A stretch of DNA of 64,000 nucleotides, taken from the NCBI GenBank assembly GCA_035534175.1, contig DATLSM010000073.1, forward strand, positions 1 to 64,000, given 5' to 3'. The notes under the pieces were generated by a model. That model was not told the origin of the DNA, made no database searches, and saw only the letters and a program-made list of their open reading frames with translations. The position numbers and the translations under genes were made by a program. Every line of letters starts with the position of its first letter. Positions within the stretch are counted from its first letter, which is position 1. The DNA is from DATLSM01 sp035534175. Its GTDB lineage: Bacteria > Actinomycetota > Thermoleophilia > Solirubrobacterales > 70-9. This document shows, in pieces, positions 49,635-60,241 of the stretch.

Positions 49635-50429
49635 ATGCTCGCTGATCGGCTGATCATGGGAATAGTCAACGTGACGCCCGACTCCTTTTCGGACGGGGGG
49701 CTGTATCTCGATCCGGAGCGGGCGATCGCCCATGGCCAGAAGCTGGCGCGGGACGGGGCGGCGATTTTGGACGTCGGGGGGGAATCGACTCGTCCGGGGG
49801 CCGAGGAGGTGAGCGCCGCGGAGGAGCTGGGACGAGTCCTGCCGGCGATCGAGGGATTGGTCGGGGCTGGTGCCGCCGTCTCCGTCGACACCTCGAAGCT
49901 GGCGGTGGCCGAAGCGGCGCTGGAGGTCGGGGCGGAGATCGTCAACGACGTCACGGCCCTGCGCCATGACCCCGAGATCGCGGGACTCTGCGCCGAGCGT
50001 GGCGCCGGCCTGGTCCTGATGCACATGCGGGGAGCTCCGCCGACGATGCAGGAGAGCCCGGTCTATGACGACGTGGTCGATGAGGTCAAGGCCTTCCTCG
50101 CCGAGCGGACGGAGGCCGCGCTCGCGGCCGGCGTGGAGGAGGAGCGGATCTGGCTTGATCCCGGGATCGGCTTTGGCAAGGACTTGGAGCACAACCTGGA
50201 ATTGCTGCGACGACTCGGCGAGCTGCGCTCCCTCGGCCGGCCGCTGGTGATCGGCGCCTCGCGCAAGAGCTTCATCGGCATGGTCGATGACTCAGCGTCC
50301 CGGGAGCGCCTCGGTGGCACGATCGCCGCCTCTGTACTCGCGCTCGCCGAGGGCGCCGACGTCCTCCGGGTCCATGACGTGGCCCAGGCCGCGCAGGCCA
50401 TGCGGGTGGCCGCCGCGATCCTTGGATAG
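49635..50429 (+). CDS. folP: Dihydropteroate synthase
   Basis: 264 residues. Joins 6-hydroxymethyl-dihydropterin pyrophosphate with p-aminobenzoate; the sulfonamide target. Signatures are MGIVNVTPDSFSDGGLY (about residues 8-24), ILDVGGESTRPGAEEV (about 48-63) and GASRKSFIGM with the conserved Lys-Ser loop. ATG at 49635 chosen over a GTG immediately before it; the protein is shorter at the N-terminus than E. coli FolP, but MLADRLIMGIVNVT is a plausible N-terminus. A TTGACA at 49609-49614 upstream could be part of a promoter, but I see no matching -10. Followed by folB and folK, so an operon. Confidence 0.93.
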   Translation: MLADRLIMGIVNVTPDSFSDGGLYLDPERAIAHGQKLARDGAAILDVGGESTRPGAEEVSAAEELGRVLPAIEGLVGAGAAVSVDTSKLAVAEAALEVGAEIVNDVTALRHDPEIAGLCAERGAGLVLMHMRGAPPTMQESPVYDDVVDEVKAFLAERTEAALAAGVEEERIWLDPGIGFGKDLEHNLELLRRLGELRSLGRPLVIGASRKSFIGMVDDSASRERLGGTIAASVLALAEGADVLRVHDVAQAAQAMRVAAAILG

Positions 50430-50440
50430 GTTGACGCCGC

Positions 50441-50866
50441 ATGGAGGCTCATGGCAACGGAATCGAATCGGGCGTCGAGGTGGAGCTGCGAGGGCTCTCG
50501 ATCTACACCCATCACGGCGTCAGCGAGGCGGAGCAGGAGATCGGACAGCGCCTGGAGTTCGACGTTTCCTTCGACGTTCCCGACTGCGACGCGGTGCTCA
50601 CCGACCGGCTGGAGGACACCGTCGACTACGCCCAGGTCTGCGACATCGTGGCTCTGGCCGCGACCGAGCGCAGCTACAAGACGCTGGAGCGTCTCGCCCA
50701 GGTGATCGGCGAGCGGCTGATGGAGCGCTACGGCTGCGAGTCGGTCCGGGTGCGCGCCGCCAAGCCCGAGCCGCCGCTGCCCCTCGCAATCCAGGAGGTC
50801 GCCGTCGAGGTGACCCACGACCGCTCGGTCGAGGAGGACGGCGGCGGGGAGGGCAACGGCGATTAG
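50441..50866 (+). CDS. folB: Dihydroneopterin aldolase
   Basis: 141 residues. Converts dihydroneopterin to 6-hydroxymethyl-dihydropterin plus glycolaldehyde. Typical blocks are LRGLSIYTHHGVSEAEQEIGQRLEFDV (about residues 18-44, with the conserved Gly-Val and the pterin-binding Glu region) and the DTVDYAQVCDIV strand (about 67-78), then the catalytic-Lys region AAKPEPPLPLAIQEVAVEV near the C-terminus. A short acidic tail (EEDGGGEGNGD) is extra. 11 bases from folP, 4 bases from folK: one operon. Confidence 0.92.
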   Translation: MEAHGNGIESGVEVELRGLSIYTHHGVSEAEQEIGQRLEFDVSFDVPDCDAVLTDRLEDTVDYAQVCDIVALAATERSYKTLERLAQVIGERLMERYGCESVRVRAAKPEPPLPLAIQEVAVEVTHDRSVEEDGGGEGNGD

Positions 50867-50870
50867 CGAG

Positions 50871-51365
50871 GTGCGCACCGGCTATCTCGGGCTGGGGTCC
50901 AACGTGGGCGAGCGCGAGGGGCACCTGCGGGCGGCGATCGGGTCCCTGCGCCAGAGCGGGATCGAGGTCGGGGCGGTCTCCTGCGTCTATGTGACCGAGC
51001 CGGTGGGGGAGGTCCTCGACCAGCCGGACTTCCTCAACGCCGCGGTTCGCATCGCCACCGGCCTGGAGCCCGAGGCGCTGCTCGACCGCTGCAAGGAGAT
51101 CGAGGCCGGGCGGGGCCGCGCCCTAGGGCAGCCCCGCCACAGCCCGCGTCCGCTCGATCTCGACCTGCTGCTCCTCGGCGCCCTGCAGCTGCGGACCGGG
51201 CGCCTGACCCTGCCCCATCCCGAGATCACCACTCGCCGCTTCGTCCTCCTCCCTCTGCTGGAGTTGGACCCTGGCCTGAGGCTCCCCGACGGGACCAGCC
51301 TGGCGCAGGCGCTTGACCTTCTCGGCCCCGGCCAGCGGGCCGAGAAGGTGGGCCCTCTGGGTTAG
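50871..51365 (+). CDS. folK: HPPK, 6-hydroxymethyl-dihydropterin pyrophosphokinase
   Basis: 164 residues. Transfers pyrophosphate from ATP to the pterin, supplying FolP. The start GYLGLGSNVGEREGHLRAAI (about residues 4-23), DQPDFLNAAVRI (about 50-61) and the metal/ATP motif SPRPLDLDLLLLG (about 92-104, Asp-x-Asp) are intact, followed by LPHPEITTRRFVLLPLLEL. GTG at 50871, four bases after folB. The 3' end overlaps the convergent GST-like gene by four bases. Confidence 0.93.
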   Translation: MRTGYLGLGSNVGEREGHLRAAIGSLRQSGIEVGAVSCVYVTEPVGEVLDQPDFLNAAVRIATGLEPEALLDRCKEIEAGRGRALGQPRHSPRPLDLDLLLLGALQLRTGRLTLPHPEITTRRFVLLPLLELDPGLRLPDGTSLAQALDLLGPGQRAEKVGPLG

Positions 51366-52120
51366 GCGGCCGCGGTGGCCGTGCCGCGCAGCGGCGCCAG
51401 CCAGGCCGGCGGCAGGATCGCGGGAATGTGGCCGGGGTAGTGCGGAACCACGCGCTTTGCCAGCTCTCCCGCGGGCCGCCCCTCGATTGAGGGACGCAGG
51501 TCCTCGAGGGTCATCGCCAACCCGAGGCTGGGGGCGATCTGGAAATCAGCCGCGTTTAGCTGCTCCCCGTTCAGCACCCCGGCGGCGATCCAGCCGTCGA
51601 CCTTCTCCAGCATCTCCGGCAGTTCGGCGAGGGCGCGCCGGACGTGCTGGTCATCGGCCTTGTTGAAGCGGGCCGAGAGGGCCACGATCGGCGCTGCCGT
51701 GAGCATCGCCAGGTCGATCGGGACCCCGAGCCTCGCGCCCTCCGAATAGCTGCGCAGAGGCGCCCTGTCCTTCTTGATCGCCCACCAGAGGATCTGGCGC
51801 ATCGGCGCCTGCAGGCTTGCCTCGCCGAAGCCCTCCGCCTCCTCGACCTCGCTCCGGCGCTTTGGCTCGGCGGGGAAGAGCGGCGGCTCGGGCCGCACCC
51901 GCTCGAGCTCGCGGGCGATCTCCCGCGAGCCCTGCACCCTGGCGCCCTCGAGCTTCAGGGCGGGCACGGTGACCCCGGGAAAGCCGACCGCGCGCAGCGC
52001 CAGCTTGGAGATCACCGGCAGCAGGTCGGTCCGCTTGTAGGGGATGCCCTTGTGCTCGAGCATCAGCCCCGCGGCGATGCTCGGGTGCGAGGCCGGGATC
52101 ACGTAGAGCCGTGCGTTCAC
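51362..52120 (-). CDS. Glutathione S-transferase-fold protein
   Basis: 252 residues. The N-terminal thioredoxin-like domain begins LYVIPASHPSIAAGLMLEHKGIPYKRTDLLP, then VTVPALKLEGARVQGSREIARELE (about residues 53-76) with the cis-Pro and Glu/Ser of the GST G-site. The C-terminal helical domain (about 90-240) includes GVLNGEQLNAADFQIAPSLGL with the N-capping Asp. The catalytic Ser/Tyr/Cys at the first strand is not obvious. Actinobacteria generally use mycothiol, so the thiol partner is unclear. It interrupts the conserved folK-coaX order. The GTG at 52120 has a TATGCT -10 nine bases upstream. Confidence 0.8.
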   Translation of the reverse strand: MNARLYVIPASHPSIAAGLMLEHKGIPYKRTDLLPVISKLALRAVGFPGVTVPALKLEGARVQGSREIARELERVRPEPPLFPAEPKRRSEVEEAEGFGEASLQAPMRQILWWAIKKDRAPLRSYSEGARLGVPIDLAMLTAAPIVALSARFNKADDQHVRRALAELPEMLEKVDGWIAAGVLNGEQLNAADFQIAPSLGLAMTLEDLRPSIEGRPAGELAKRVVPHYPGHIPAILPPAWLAPLRGTATAAA

Positions 52121-52129
52121 TGGCGAAGC

Positions 52130-52135
52130 AGCATA
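52130..52135 (-). promoter_or_regulatory. -10 element for the GST-like gene, leaderless
   Basis: TATGCT on the minus strand, 9 bases before the GTG at 52120. Overlaps the coaX -10. Confidence 0.5.
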
Positions 52136-52137
52136 AT
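52132..52137 (+). promoter_or_regulatory. -10 element for coaX, leaderless
   Basis: CATAAT, 8 bases before the GTG at 52146. Four of its bases lie inside the opposing TATGCT. Confidence 0.5.
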
Positions 52138-52145
52138 CATCGCCC

Positions 52146-52907
52146 GTGCTCCTCGCGGTAGACGTCGGCAACACCCAGACCCACCTCGGTGCCTTCGAGG
52201 GCCAGAGCCTGGCCGAGCACTGGCGCTTCCAAACCCGCGCCGGAGCAACCGGCGACGAGCTGGCCGAGCGGATCGGCGGCCTTCTCGCACTGCGCGGCAT
52301 GGCTCTTGGTGACATCGACGCGGTCTGCGTCTCCTCGGTGGTGCCGCCGCTCGGCGCCCAGTACGAGCAGCTGGTCGAGCGCTACCTGGAGGCCGAGTAC
52401 CTGTCGGTCGCGCCGGGGGTCAAGACCGGGATGGCGATCAGAATCGAGAATCCGCTGGAGGTCGGGGCGGACCGGCTGGTCAACGCCGTCGCCGCCTATG
52501 ACCGGGTGCACGGCGCCTGCGTGGTCGTCGACTTCGGCACCGGCATCAACTTCGACGCGGTCTCCGCCGCGGGCGAGTACCTGGGCGGGGCGATCGCCCC
52601 GGGCCTGGAGGTCTCTCTCACCGCCCTGGTCGAGAGGGCGGCGCGGATCCCGCGCATTGATCTCGGCGAGCCCGACGCGGCGATCGGGCGCTCCAGCCGC
52701 GCCGCGATCCAGTCGGGCTTCGTCTTCGGCTTCGCCGGGTTGATCGACGGCATCGCCCGGCGGATAGAGAAGGAGCTGGGTGAGGCGCGCTTCCTCGCCA
52801 CCGGCGGCCTGGCCTCCTCGATCGTCCCCTTCACCGAGACGATCGACGAGGTGGATGACCTGCTTACCCTGAGGGGTCTCCGTCTGATCTATGACCGCAA
52901 CCGATAA
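52146..52907 (+). CDS. coaX: Type III pantothenate kinase
   Basis: 253 residues. Phosphorylates pantothenate, the first step of CoA synthesis. The ASKHA-fold start is LLAVDVGNTQTHLGAFEG (about residues 2-19), with the phosphate-2 motif VVVDFGTGINFDAVSAAGEYLGG (about 128-150) and GLEVSLTALVERAARIPRI. GTG at 52146 gives the standard N-terminus MLLAVDVGNT. It is refractory to CoA feedback, unlike CoaA. The last 17 bases overlap the dus gene start, so the two are coupled. Confidence 0.94.
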   Translation: MLLAVDVGNTQTHLGAFEGQSLAEHWRFQTRAGATGDELAERIGGLLALRGMALGDIDAVCVSSVVPPLGAQYEQLVERYLEAEYLSVAPGVKTGMAIRIENPLEVGADRLVNAVAAYDRVHGACVVVDFGTGINFDAVSAAGEYLGGAIAPGLEVSLTALVERAARIPRIDLGEPDAAIGRSSRAAIQSGFVFGFAGLIDGIARRIEKELGEARFLATGGLASSIVPFTETIDEVDDLLTLRGLRLIYDRNR

Positions 52908-54012
52908 AGCACGATCTCCTCTGCTCCCCTCCTCAGCCGCCGGGGGCTCTGCATCGGTCAGCCTCGGAGGGGACGGTGATCGAGAGCCGCCCGCGGCCGC
53001 GATCGCATCGGTGCTCAGCGGCCTGGGCCGGCCAGCGCTGATCGAGCCATTCGAGATCGGCGGATTGAAGATCGAGAACCGGGTTGTGCTGGCTCCCCTG
53101 GCGGGGATCGGGAACTGGTTCGTCCGCCTGCAGGCCAAGCGCCACGGGGCGGGGTTGGCCGTCTCGGAGATGGTCTCCAGCTTCGGCCTCCATCACCGCA
53201 ACGAGCGCACCCTGCGCGAGCTGATGCGGATCCACCCCGACGAGCACCCCGTCTCGATTCAGCTCTTCGGCCACGACCCCGACGTGATGCGCTCCGGCGC
53301 CGCGATTGCCGCCGAGGCGGGAGCCGACCTGATCGACATCAACATGGGCTGTCCGGTGCGAAAGGTGCGCCGCACCGGCGCCGGTGCCGAGCTGCTGCGC
53401 GACCCCGAGCTCGCCATTGCCCTCGCTCGGGCGGCGTCTGCGGGCAGCGGCCGGCCGGTGACCGTCAAGCTGCGGTCGGGGATCGAGGCCGGCGACCGCT
53501 CCGGCTTTGACCTCGCCCTGCGGCTTGTCGCCGAGGCCGAGGTGGCCGCCATCGCCTTCCACCCCCGCGCCGCGGCGAGCGGCCACAAGGGAGCGCCCGA
53601 TTACGCGCTGACCCGCGAGCTGGCCGAGAGCGTCGGGGTGCCGGTGATCATCTCCGGCGGTCTGAAGAGCGCCGAGGCGGCGCGGCGCGCCTACGAGGAG
53701 TCCGGCGCCGACGCGGTGATGATCGCCCGCGGTGGGCTCGGCAACCCCTGGGTTTTCGAGGAGCTGACCGGCCGCCGCTCGCTGCCACCCAGCCGGGCGG
53801 AGGTGGTCGCCGAGCTTCTCTGGGTTCTCGATCAGGCCGAGGATCATCTCGGCCCGGAGAGGGCGGAGCGCTACCTGCGCAAGTTCTATCCCTGGTACCT
53901 GCCTCTTCTCGACCTCCCGGAGCCGCTCGCCCAGGAGCTTCAGCAGGACGCCGGCCTGCCGCGGGCGCGAGCCCTGATCGCCTCCCTCGCCGCGCCGATC
54001 ACGATCGATTAG
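52891..54012 (+). CDS. dus: tRNA-dihydrouridine synthase (DusB-like)
   Basis: 373 residues. FMN enzyme reducing uridines in the tRNA D-loop. Motifs: NRVVLAPLAGIGNWFVR (about residues 65-81), VSIQLFGHDPDVM, IDINMGCPVRKVRRTGAGAELL with the catalytic cysteine (about 154), VKLRSGIEAG, and MIARGGLGNPWVF near the FMN phosphate site. The first 40 residues are extra, low-complexity and overlap coaX; GTG at 53011 is a reasonable alternative start. Position between coaX and greA/lysS matches dusB in Bacillus. Confidence 0.92.
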   Translation: MTATDKARSPLLPSSAAGGSASVSLGGDGDREPPAAAIASVLSGLGRPALIEPFEIGGLKIENRVVLAPLAGIGNWFVRLQAKRHGAGLAVSEMVSSFGLHHRNERTLRELMRIHPDEHPVSIQLFGHDPDVMRSGAAIAAEAGADLIDINMGCPVRKVRRTGAGAELLRDPELAIALARAASAGSGRPVTVKLRSGIEAGDRSGFDLALRLVAEAEVAAIAFHPRAAASGHKGAPDYALTRELAESVGVPVIISGGLKSAEAARRAYEESGADAVMIARGGLGNPWVFEELTGRRSLPPSRAEVVAELLWVLDQAEDHLGPERAERYLRKFYPWYLPLLDLPEPLAQELQQDAGLPRARALIASLAAPITID

Positions 54013-54043
54013 CGGGCCTCTATTGCCGGGGTTGACCCCTCGC

Positions 54044-54049
54044 TATAAT
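54044..54049 (+). promoter_or_regulatory. Consensus -10 (TATAAT) for greA
   Basis: TATAAT, the only perfect consensus -10 I noticed. A start near 54056 would give a leader of about 100 bases. TTGCCG at 54023-54028 (15-base spacing) is a possible weak -35. Confidence 0.55.
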
Positions 54050-54055
54050 CCCGCG

Positions 54056-54158
54056 ACTTCGTGCCCAGGTGTGGCGAGCGAAATCCGCCGCATCCGGGTT
54101 TTTTGGGTCTGGGAGCCAATTCCCGGCTCCCCCGCAAACAGAAGCGAGGTTGGACACT
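54056..54158 (+). promoter_or_regulatory. Structured 5' leader of greA
   Basis: A leader of about 100 bases with a T-run (54099-54104) and a hairpin GGGAGCC (54111-54117) / GGCTCCC (54125-54131), then GAGG at 54146-54149, nine bases before the GTG. Unlike the many leaderless genes here, greA may be controlled through its leader. It matches no riboswitch I know. Confidence 0.4.
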
Positions 54159-54638
54159 GTGAGTCGCCAGGCCGTCATCACCCCAGAAGGGCTCGAGAAA
54201 CTGAAGCAGGAGATCGAGCACCTCTCGACGACCAAACGCCGCGAGGTCGCGGAGCGGATCAAAGAAGCGCGCGAGTTCGGCGACATCTCCGAGAACGCCG
54301 AGTACGACGATGCCAAGAACGAACAGGCTCTGCTCGAGGGGCGAATCGCCCAGCTTGAGGAGCGGCTACGCCGGGCCACCGTGATCGACGAGAAGGCGCT
54401 CGGCACCGACGAGGTGAAGTTTGGCTCGATCGTCCACGTCAAGGACCAAAAGACCGGCGACTCGCAGAAATTCCAGATCGTCGGTTCGACCGAGGCCAAC
54501 CCTCTGGAGCACAAACTCTCCAACGAATCCCCGATCGGGAAAGCTCTGGTTGGGCGCAAGCGCAACGACGTGGTGACGGTCGAAGTGCCGCGCGGTCCGA
54601 AGAAAAAACTGAAAATCACGAAGATCGAGACTGCCTGA
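54159..54638 (+). CDS. greA: Transcription elongation factor GreA
   Basis: 159 residues, normal length. Binds the RNA polymerase secondary channel and stimulates cleavage of backtracked RNA. The N-terminal coiled coil (about 5-75) has ITPEGLEKLKQEIEHL and the tip REFGDISENAEYDDAKNEQ with the acidic Asp-x-x-Glu pair required for cleavage. The C-terminal FKBP-like domain has VGSTEANPLEHKLSNESPIG and VVTVEVPRGPKKKLKI. The GTG at 54159 (with GAGG 9 bases upstream) gives MSRQAVITPEG. An in-frame ATG at 54069 lies within the leader and is unlikely. Confidence 0.95.
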   Translation: MSRQAVITPEGLEKLKQEIEHLSTTKRREVAERIKEAREFGDISENAEYDDAKNEQALLEGRIAQLEERLRRATVIDEKALGTDEVKFGSIVHVKDQKTGDSQKFQIVGSTEANPLEHKLSNESPIGKALVGRKRNDVVTVEVPRGPKKKLKITKIETA

Positions 54639-54764
54639 GAGCCCCGCAGGGCGACGGATCTGGGGGCCAGTGGTCCTCGCCCCCTCATTCACCCACTGGG
54701 GTACGCTCGCTCGCGGCTGCGGCCTGTTTCCCCCAAACCGCCTGCGCTTCGGCACTCTCAGAAC

Positions 54765-56237
54765 GTGACCCAACCGCCCGAACTCTCCGACGTCCTTCGC
54801 GATAGGCGGGTGAAGCTGGAGCGGATCCGCGCGGCGGGGATCGATCCGTTCCCGCACGAGTTCGCCGGACGGGAGGAGATCGCCGAGGTGCGGGCCGCCC
54901 ATCAGGGTCTGGCGCCGGGGATGGAGACGGACTCCGCGCATCGGGTCGCCGGGCGCATCGTCGCCCGGCGCGGCCACGGCAAGGCGGCTTTCCTCGATCT
55001 TCGCGACGGCAGCGGCCAGATCCAGCTCCATGCCCGTGAGGACTCGCTCGGACCGGAGGCCTTCGAGCTGCTGGTACACCTCGACCTCGGCGACATCGTC
55101 GGCGTGGAGGGGACGGCGATGACCACGCGCAGCGGCGGCGAGCTGACCCTGGGGCTCGGCCGCTGGCGCCTGCTGGCCAAGAGTCTCAGACCCCCGCCCG
55201 GCAAGTTCCACGGCCTGGAGGACACCGAGACCCGGTACCGGCGGCGCGAGCTGGACCTGATCGCCAATGAGGAGAGCCGCCGTCTCTTTGCCCTCCGGGC
55301 CCGTACGGTGAGCGAGGTCCGCCGCTGGCTGGACGAGCACGGCTTCCTCGAGGTCGAGACCCCGATCCTGCAGCCGCTCTACGGCGGCGCGCTCGCCCGG
55401 CCCTTCGTCACCCATCACAACGCCCTCGATCGCGACCTCTACCTGCGGATCGCCAGCGAGCTGTACCTGAAGCGTCTGGTCGTCGGCGGCATCGACCGGG
55501 TCTATGAGCTCGGCAAGGATTTCCGCAACGAGGGCGTCTCCCACAAGCACAACCCCGAGTTCACGATGCTCGAGTGGTATGAGGCCTATGCCGACTACGA
55601 GAAGACGGCGCGCGACCTGGAGCTGCTGGTCGCCGAGGTGGTGGAGCGTGTGCTGGGGACGACCAGGGTTTCGCGCGGGGACACGGAGGTCGACTTCGCC
55701 CCCCCTTGGAGGCGGGTGACCCTGCGCTCGGCGATCGCCGAGCGCAGCGGGATCGACATCGCCGAGCACCCGACGCGCGAGACCCTGGCGGCGGCGATGG
55801 GCAGCGAGCCAGATCCCGCCGAGGGCTGGGGCAAGCTGGTCGACGGCCTGCTCTCCAGGGAGGTCGAGCCGCACCTGATCCAGCCCACCTTCGTCTTCGA
55901 TTACCCGCCCGAGCTGTCCCCGTTCGCCAAGGCCCATCGCTCCGAGGAGGGTCTGGTCGAGCGCTGGGAGGCGTTTAGCGGTGGAGTCGAGATCGCCAAC
56001 TCCTTCAGCGAGCTGAACGATCCCGATGAGCAGCGCCGACGCTTCGAACAGCAGGCTGCCGAGCTGCGCCGTGGTGACCAGGAGGCCCAGCCTTTCGATC
56101 AGGCATTTCTCGAGGCGCTGGAACAGGGGATGCCCCCGACTGGCGGAGTCGGCTTGGGAATCGATCGGCTGGTGATGATGCTGACCGGGGCCCAAAGCCT
56201 GCGCGAGGTTCTGCTCTTCCCCTCGATGCGGTCCTGA
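54765..56237 (+). CDS. lysS: Lysyl-tRNA synthetase, class II
   Basis: 490 residues. Charges tRNA(Lys). An N-terminal OB-fold anticodon domain (about 55-165, GRIVARRGHGKAAFLDLRDGSGQIQL) precedes the class II core: motif 1 FLEVETPILQPLYGGALARPF (about 194-214), motif 2 FRNEGVSHKHNPEFTMLEWYEAY (about 252-274) and motif 3 GVGLGIDRLVMMLTG (about 463-477). All three are intact. GTG at 54765 chosen as giving MTQPPELSDVLRDRR. It lies between greA and clpC as in the Bacillus and Mycobacterium blocks. Confidence 0.95.
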   Translation: MTQPPELSDVLRDRRVKLERIRAAGIDPFPHEFAGREEIAEVRAAHQGLAPGMETDSAHRVAGRIVARRGHGKAAFLDLRDGSGQIQLHAREDSLGPEAFELLVHLDLGDIVGVEGTAMTTRSGGELTLGLGRWRLLAKSLRPPPGKFHGLEDTETRYRRRELDLIANEESRRLFALRARTVSEVRRWLDEHGFLEVETPILQPLYGGALARPFVTHHNALDRDLYLRIASELYLKRLVVGGIDRVYELGKDFRNEGVSHKHNPEFTMLEWYEAYADYEKTARDLELLVAEVVERVLGTTRVSRGDTEVDFAPPWRRVTLRSAIAERSGIDIAEHPTRETLAAAMGSEPDPAEGWGKLVDGLLSREVEPHLIQPTFVFDYPPELSPFAKAHRSEEGLVERWEAFSGGVEIANSFSELNDPDEQRRRFEQQAAELRRGDQEAQPFDQAFLEALEQGMPPTGGVGLGIDRLVMMLTGAQSLREVLLFPSMRS

Positions 56238-56385
56238 TCTCGGCGAAAAAAGCCGCTTAGAGCGGAAATTCAGCCCACAAAGCCGGTTGGGTGCTGTCGG
56301 TATCGTTTAGAGGGCACATGGGCGCTTGCCGATATTCGATTGGCGTCTGCGGTACTTCCCCGACCGAACCGAGTTGGAAAAGGTA

Positions 56386-56391
56386 GAGAGG
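56386..56391 (+). promoter_or_regulatory. Ribosome binding site deciding the TTG start of clpC
   Basis: GAGAGG, 5 bases before the TTG at 56397, which gives the standard N-terminus MFERFTERARQ. An ATG 57 bases upstream would add a non-family extension. Confidence 0.55.
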
Positions 56392-56396
56392 TTCCA

Positions 56397-58988
<2,592 letters not shown>

Positions 58989-58999
58989 GCGCCGCGCGG

Positions 59000-60130
59000 G
59001 TGCCTGAGCCGGGCCGCAGCGCGATCGGGACCTGGAGCGGCGGCAGGTACCTGCATTTCGGCGAGGCGATCGAGGAGGAGCGGCTGGCCGCCCTGCTTTG
59101 CCCCGGTGAGGGGATCGACACTGTCCTCACCGCCGATGCCTACGGCCAGGGAGAGGCCGATCGGCTGCTCGGACGGGCCCTGGCCGGCGTGCCGCGCGGC
59201 TCCTACTGCCTGGCCGGCGCGGTCGGCCACGACTTCTACGCGGGCCAGCGCGACGGCCCACGCGGCTTTCCCCGCTTCACCGACCCCAGCCTGCGCGGAG
59301 CCGCCGACTACGCCGACTACCTGCGAATGGCGGCGGAGCGCAGCCTGGAGCGCCTCGGCGCCTCATCCTTCGATCTGCTGCTCCTCCACAACCCCGACCG
59401 CATCGGCTACTCCAGCGAGGCGGTCTGGGACGGGATGGAGGCGCTGCGGCAGGGCGGCCTGACGGCTCGGCTCGGCATCGCCCCGGGGCCGGCCAACGGC
59501 TTCACCATCGACCTGATCGCCTGCCTCGAGCGCTTCGGCGAGCGGATCGACTGGGCGATGATCATCCTCAACCCGTTCGAGCCCTGGCCCGGGGAGCTGT
59601 GCCTTGATGCCGCCGCTCGCCACGGAGTGCGGGTGCTCACCCGCGTGGTCGATTACGGCGGCCTCTTCTGGGGAGACCTGCAGCCGGGGATGGAGCTGGG
59701 CAAAGGGGATCACCGCAGCTTCCGGCCTCCCGGTTGGATCGAGGCCGGCCTGGAGAAGCTGGGCCGCGTGGTGCCGCTCGGCGAGCGCCTCGGCCTGACC
59801 CCGATCCAGCTCGCCTGTCAGTGGAACCTCGCCCACCCGGCGGTCGAGTGCGTCGTGCCGACGCTGATCCAGGAGGCGGGCGAGGGCGCCCGCCCGATCG
59901 AGGCCAAGCGGGCAGAGCTGGCGGCGCTGCCCGCCGAGCCACGGCTCGGTGAGGCAGAGGTGGCGGCGATCCGGGCGGTCGGCGACAACGCCGGCGCCAT
60001 GATGCTGAAGGGCGCCAGCCCCGAACATCGGGGGGAGGAGCGACCCGACCGCTGGGCGCTGAGTGAGGATCTGACCGAGGTGGGCGCACGCTGGGGCATC
60101 GACCCCTCCCGGGACCTGGTCGCCACTTAG
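59000..60130 (+). CDS. Aldo/keto reductase-fold protein with altered active site
   Basis: 376 residues. A TIM-barrel of the AKR family: TADAYGQGEADRLLGRAL (about residues 47-64, containing the catalytic Tyr), SLERLGASSFDLLLLHNPDR (about 114-133, with the active-site His), and the C-terminal coenzyme-like segment GLTPIQLACQWNLAHPAVECVVP. The usual catalytic Asp (D in DTAxxYG) reads Leu and the catalytic Lys region reads AGAVGH, so two of four catalytic residues are missing. It may have lost reductase activity. GTG at 59000, 11 bases after clpC, so it may be cotranscribed. It sits where radA normally lies between clpC and disA. Confidence 0.82.
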   Translation: MPEPGRSAIGTWSGGRYLHFGEAIEEERLAALLCPGEGIDTVLTADAYGQGEADRLLGRALAGVPRGSYCLAGAVGHDFYAGQRDGPRGFPRFTDPSLRGAADYADYLRMAAERSLERLGASSFDLLLLHNPDRIGYSSEAVWDGMEALRQGGLTARLGIAPGPANGFTIDLIACLERFGERIDWAMIILNPFEPWPGELCLDAAARHGVRVLTRVVDYGGLFWGDLQPGMELGKGDHRSFRPPGWIEAGLEKLGRVVPLGERLGLTPIQLACQWNLAHPAVECVVPTLIQEAGEGARPIEAKRAELAALPAEPRLGEAEVAAIRAVGDNAGAMMLKGASPEHRGEERPDRWALSEDLTEVGARWGIDPSRDLVAT

Positions 60131-60241
60131 CCGGGTTTGGGACCCGCCTCGGCCCGCGGGCTTGACAAAGCCTATCCCGACCTTTCCACACGGATATCAC
60201 CGGGCCGCATTCCAGAGCGCTTTTTGGCATCCTGGCTGGCG

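Noticed and set aside
49381..49635. Short open frame in the ftsH-folP gap
   Set aside because: Low complexity Arg/Ala-rich translation, no promoter or ribosome binding site; treated as non-coding.
54032..54049. TTGACC followed by TATAAT as a paired promoter for greA
   Set aside because: Only 6 bases separate them, far from the 16-18 required; the TATAAT is kept but not this -35.
60162..60190. TTGACA upstream of disA as a complete promoter
   Set aside because: No acceptable -10 at 16-18 bases; noted only as an isolated box.
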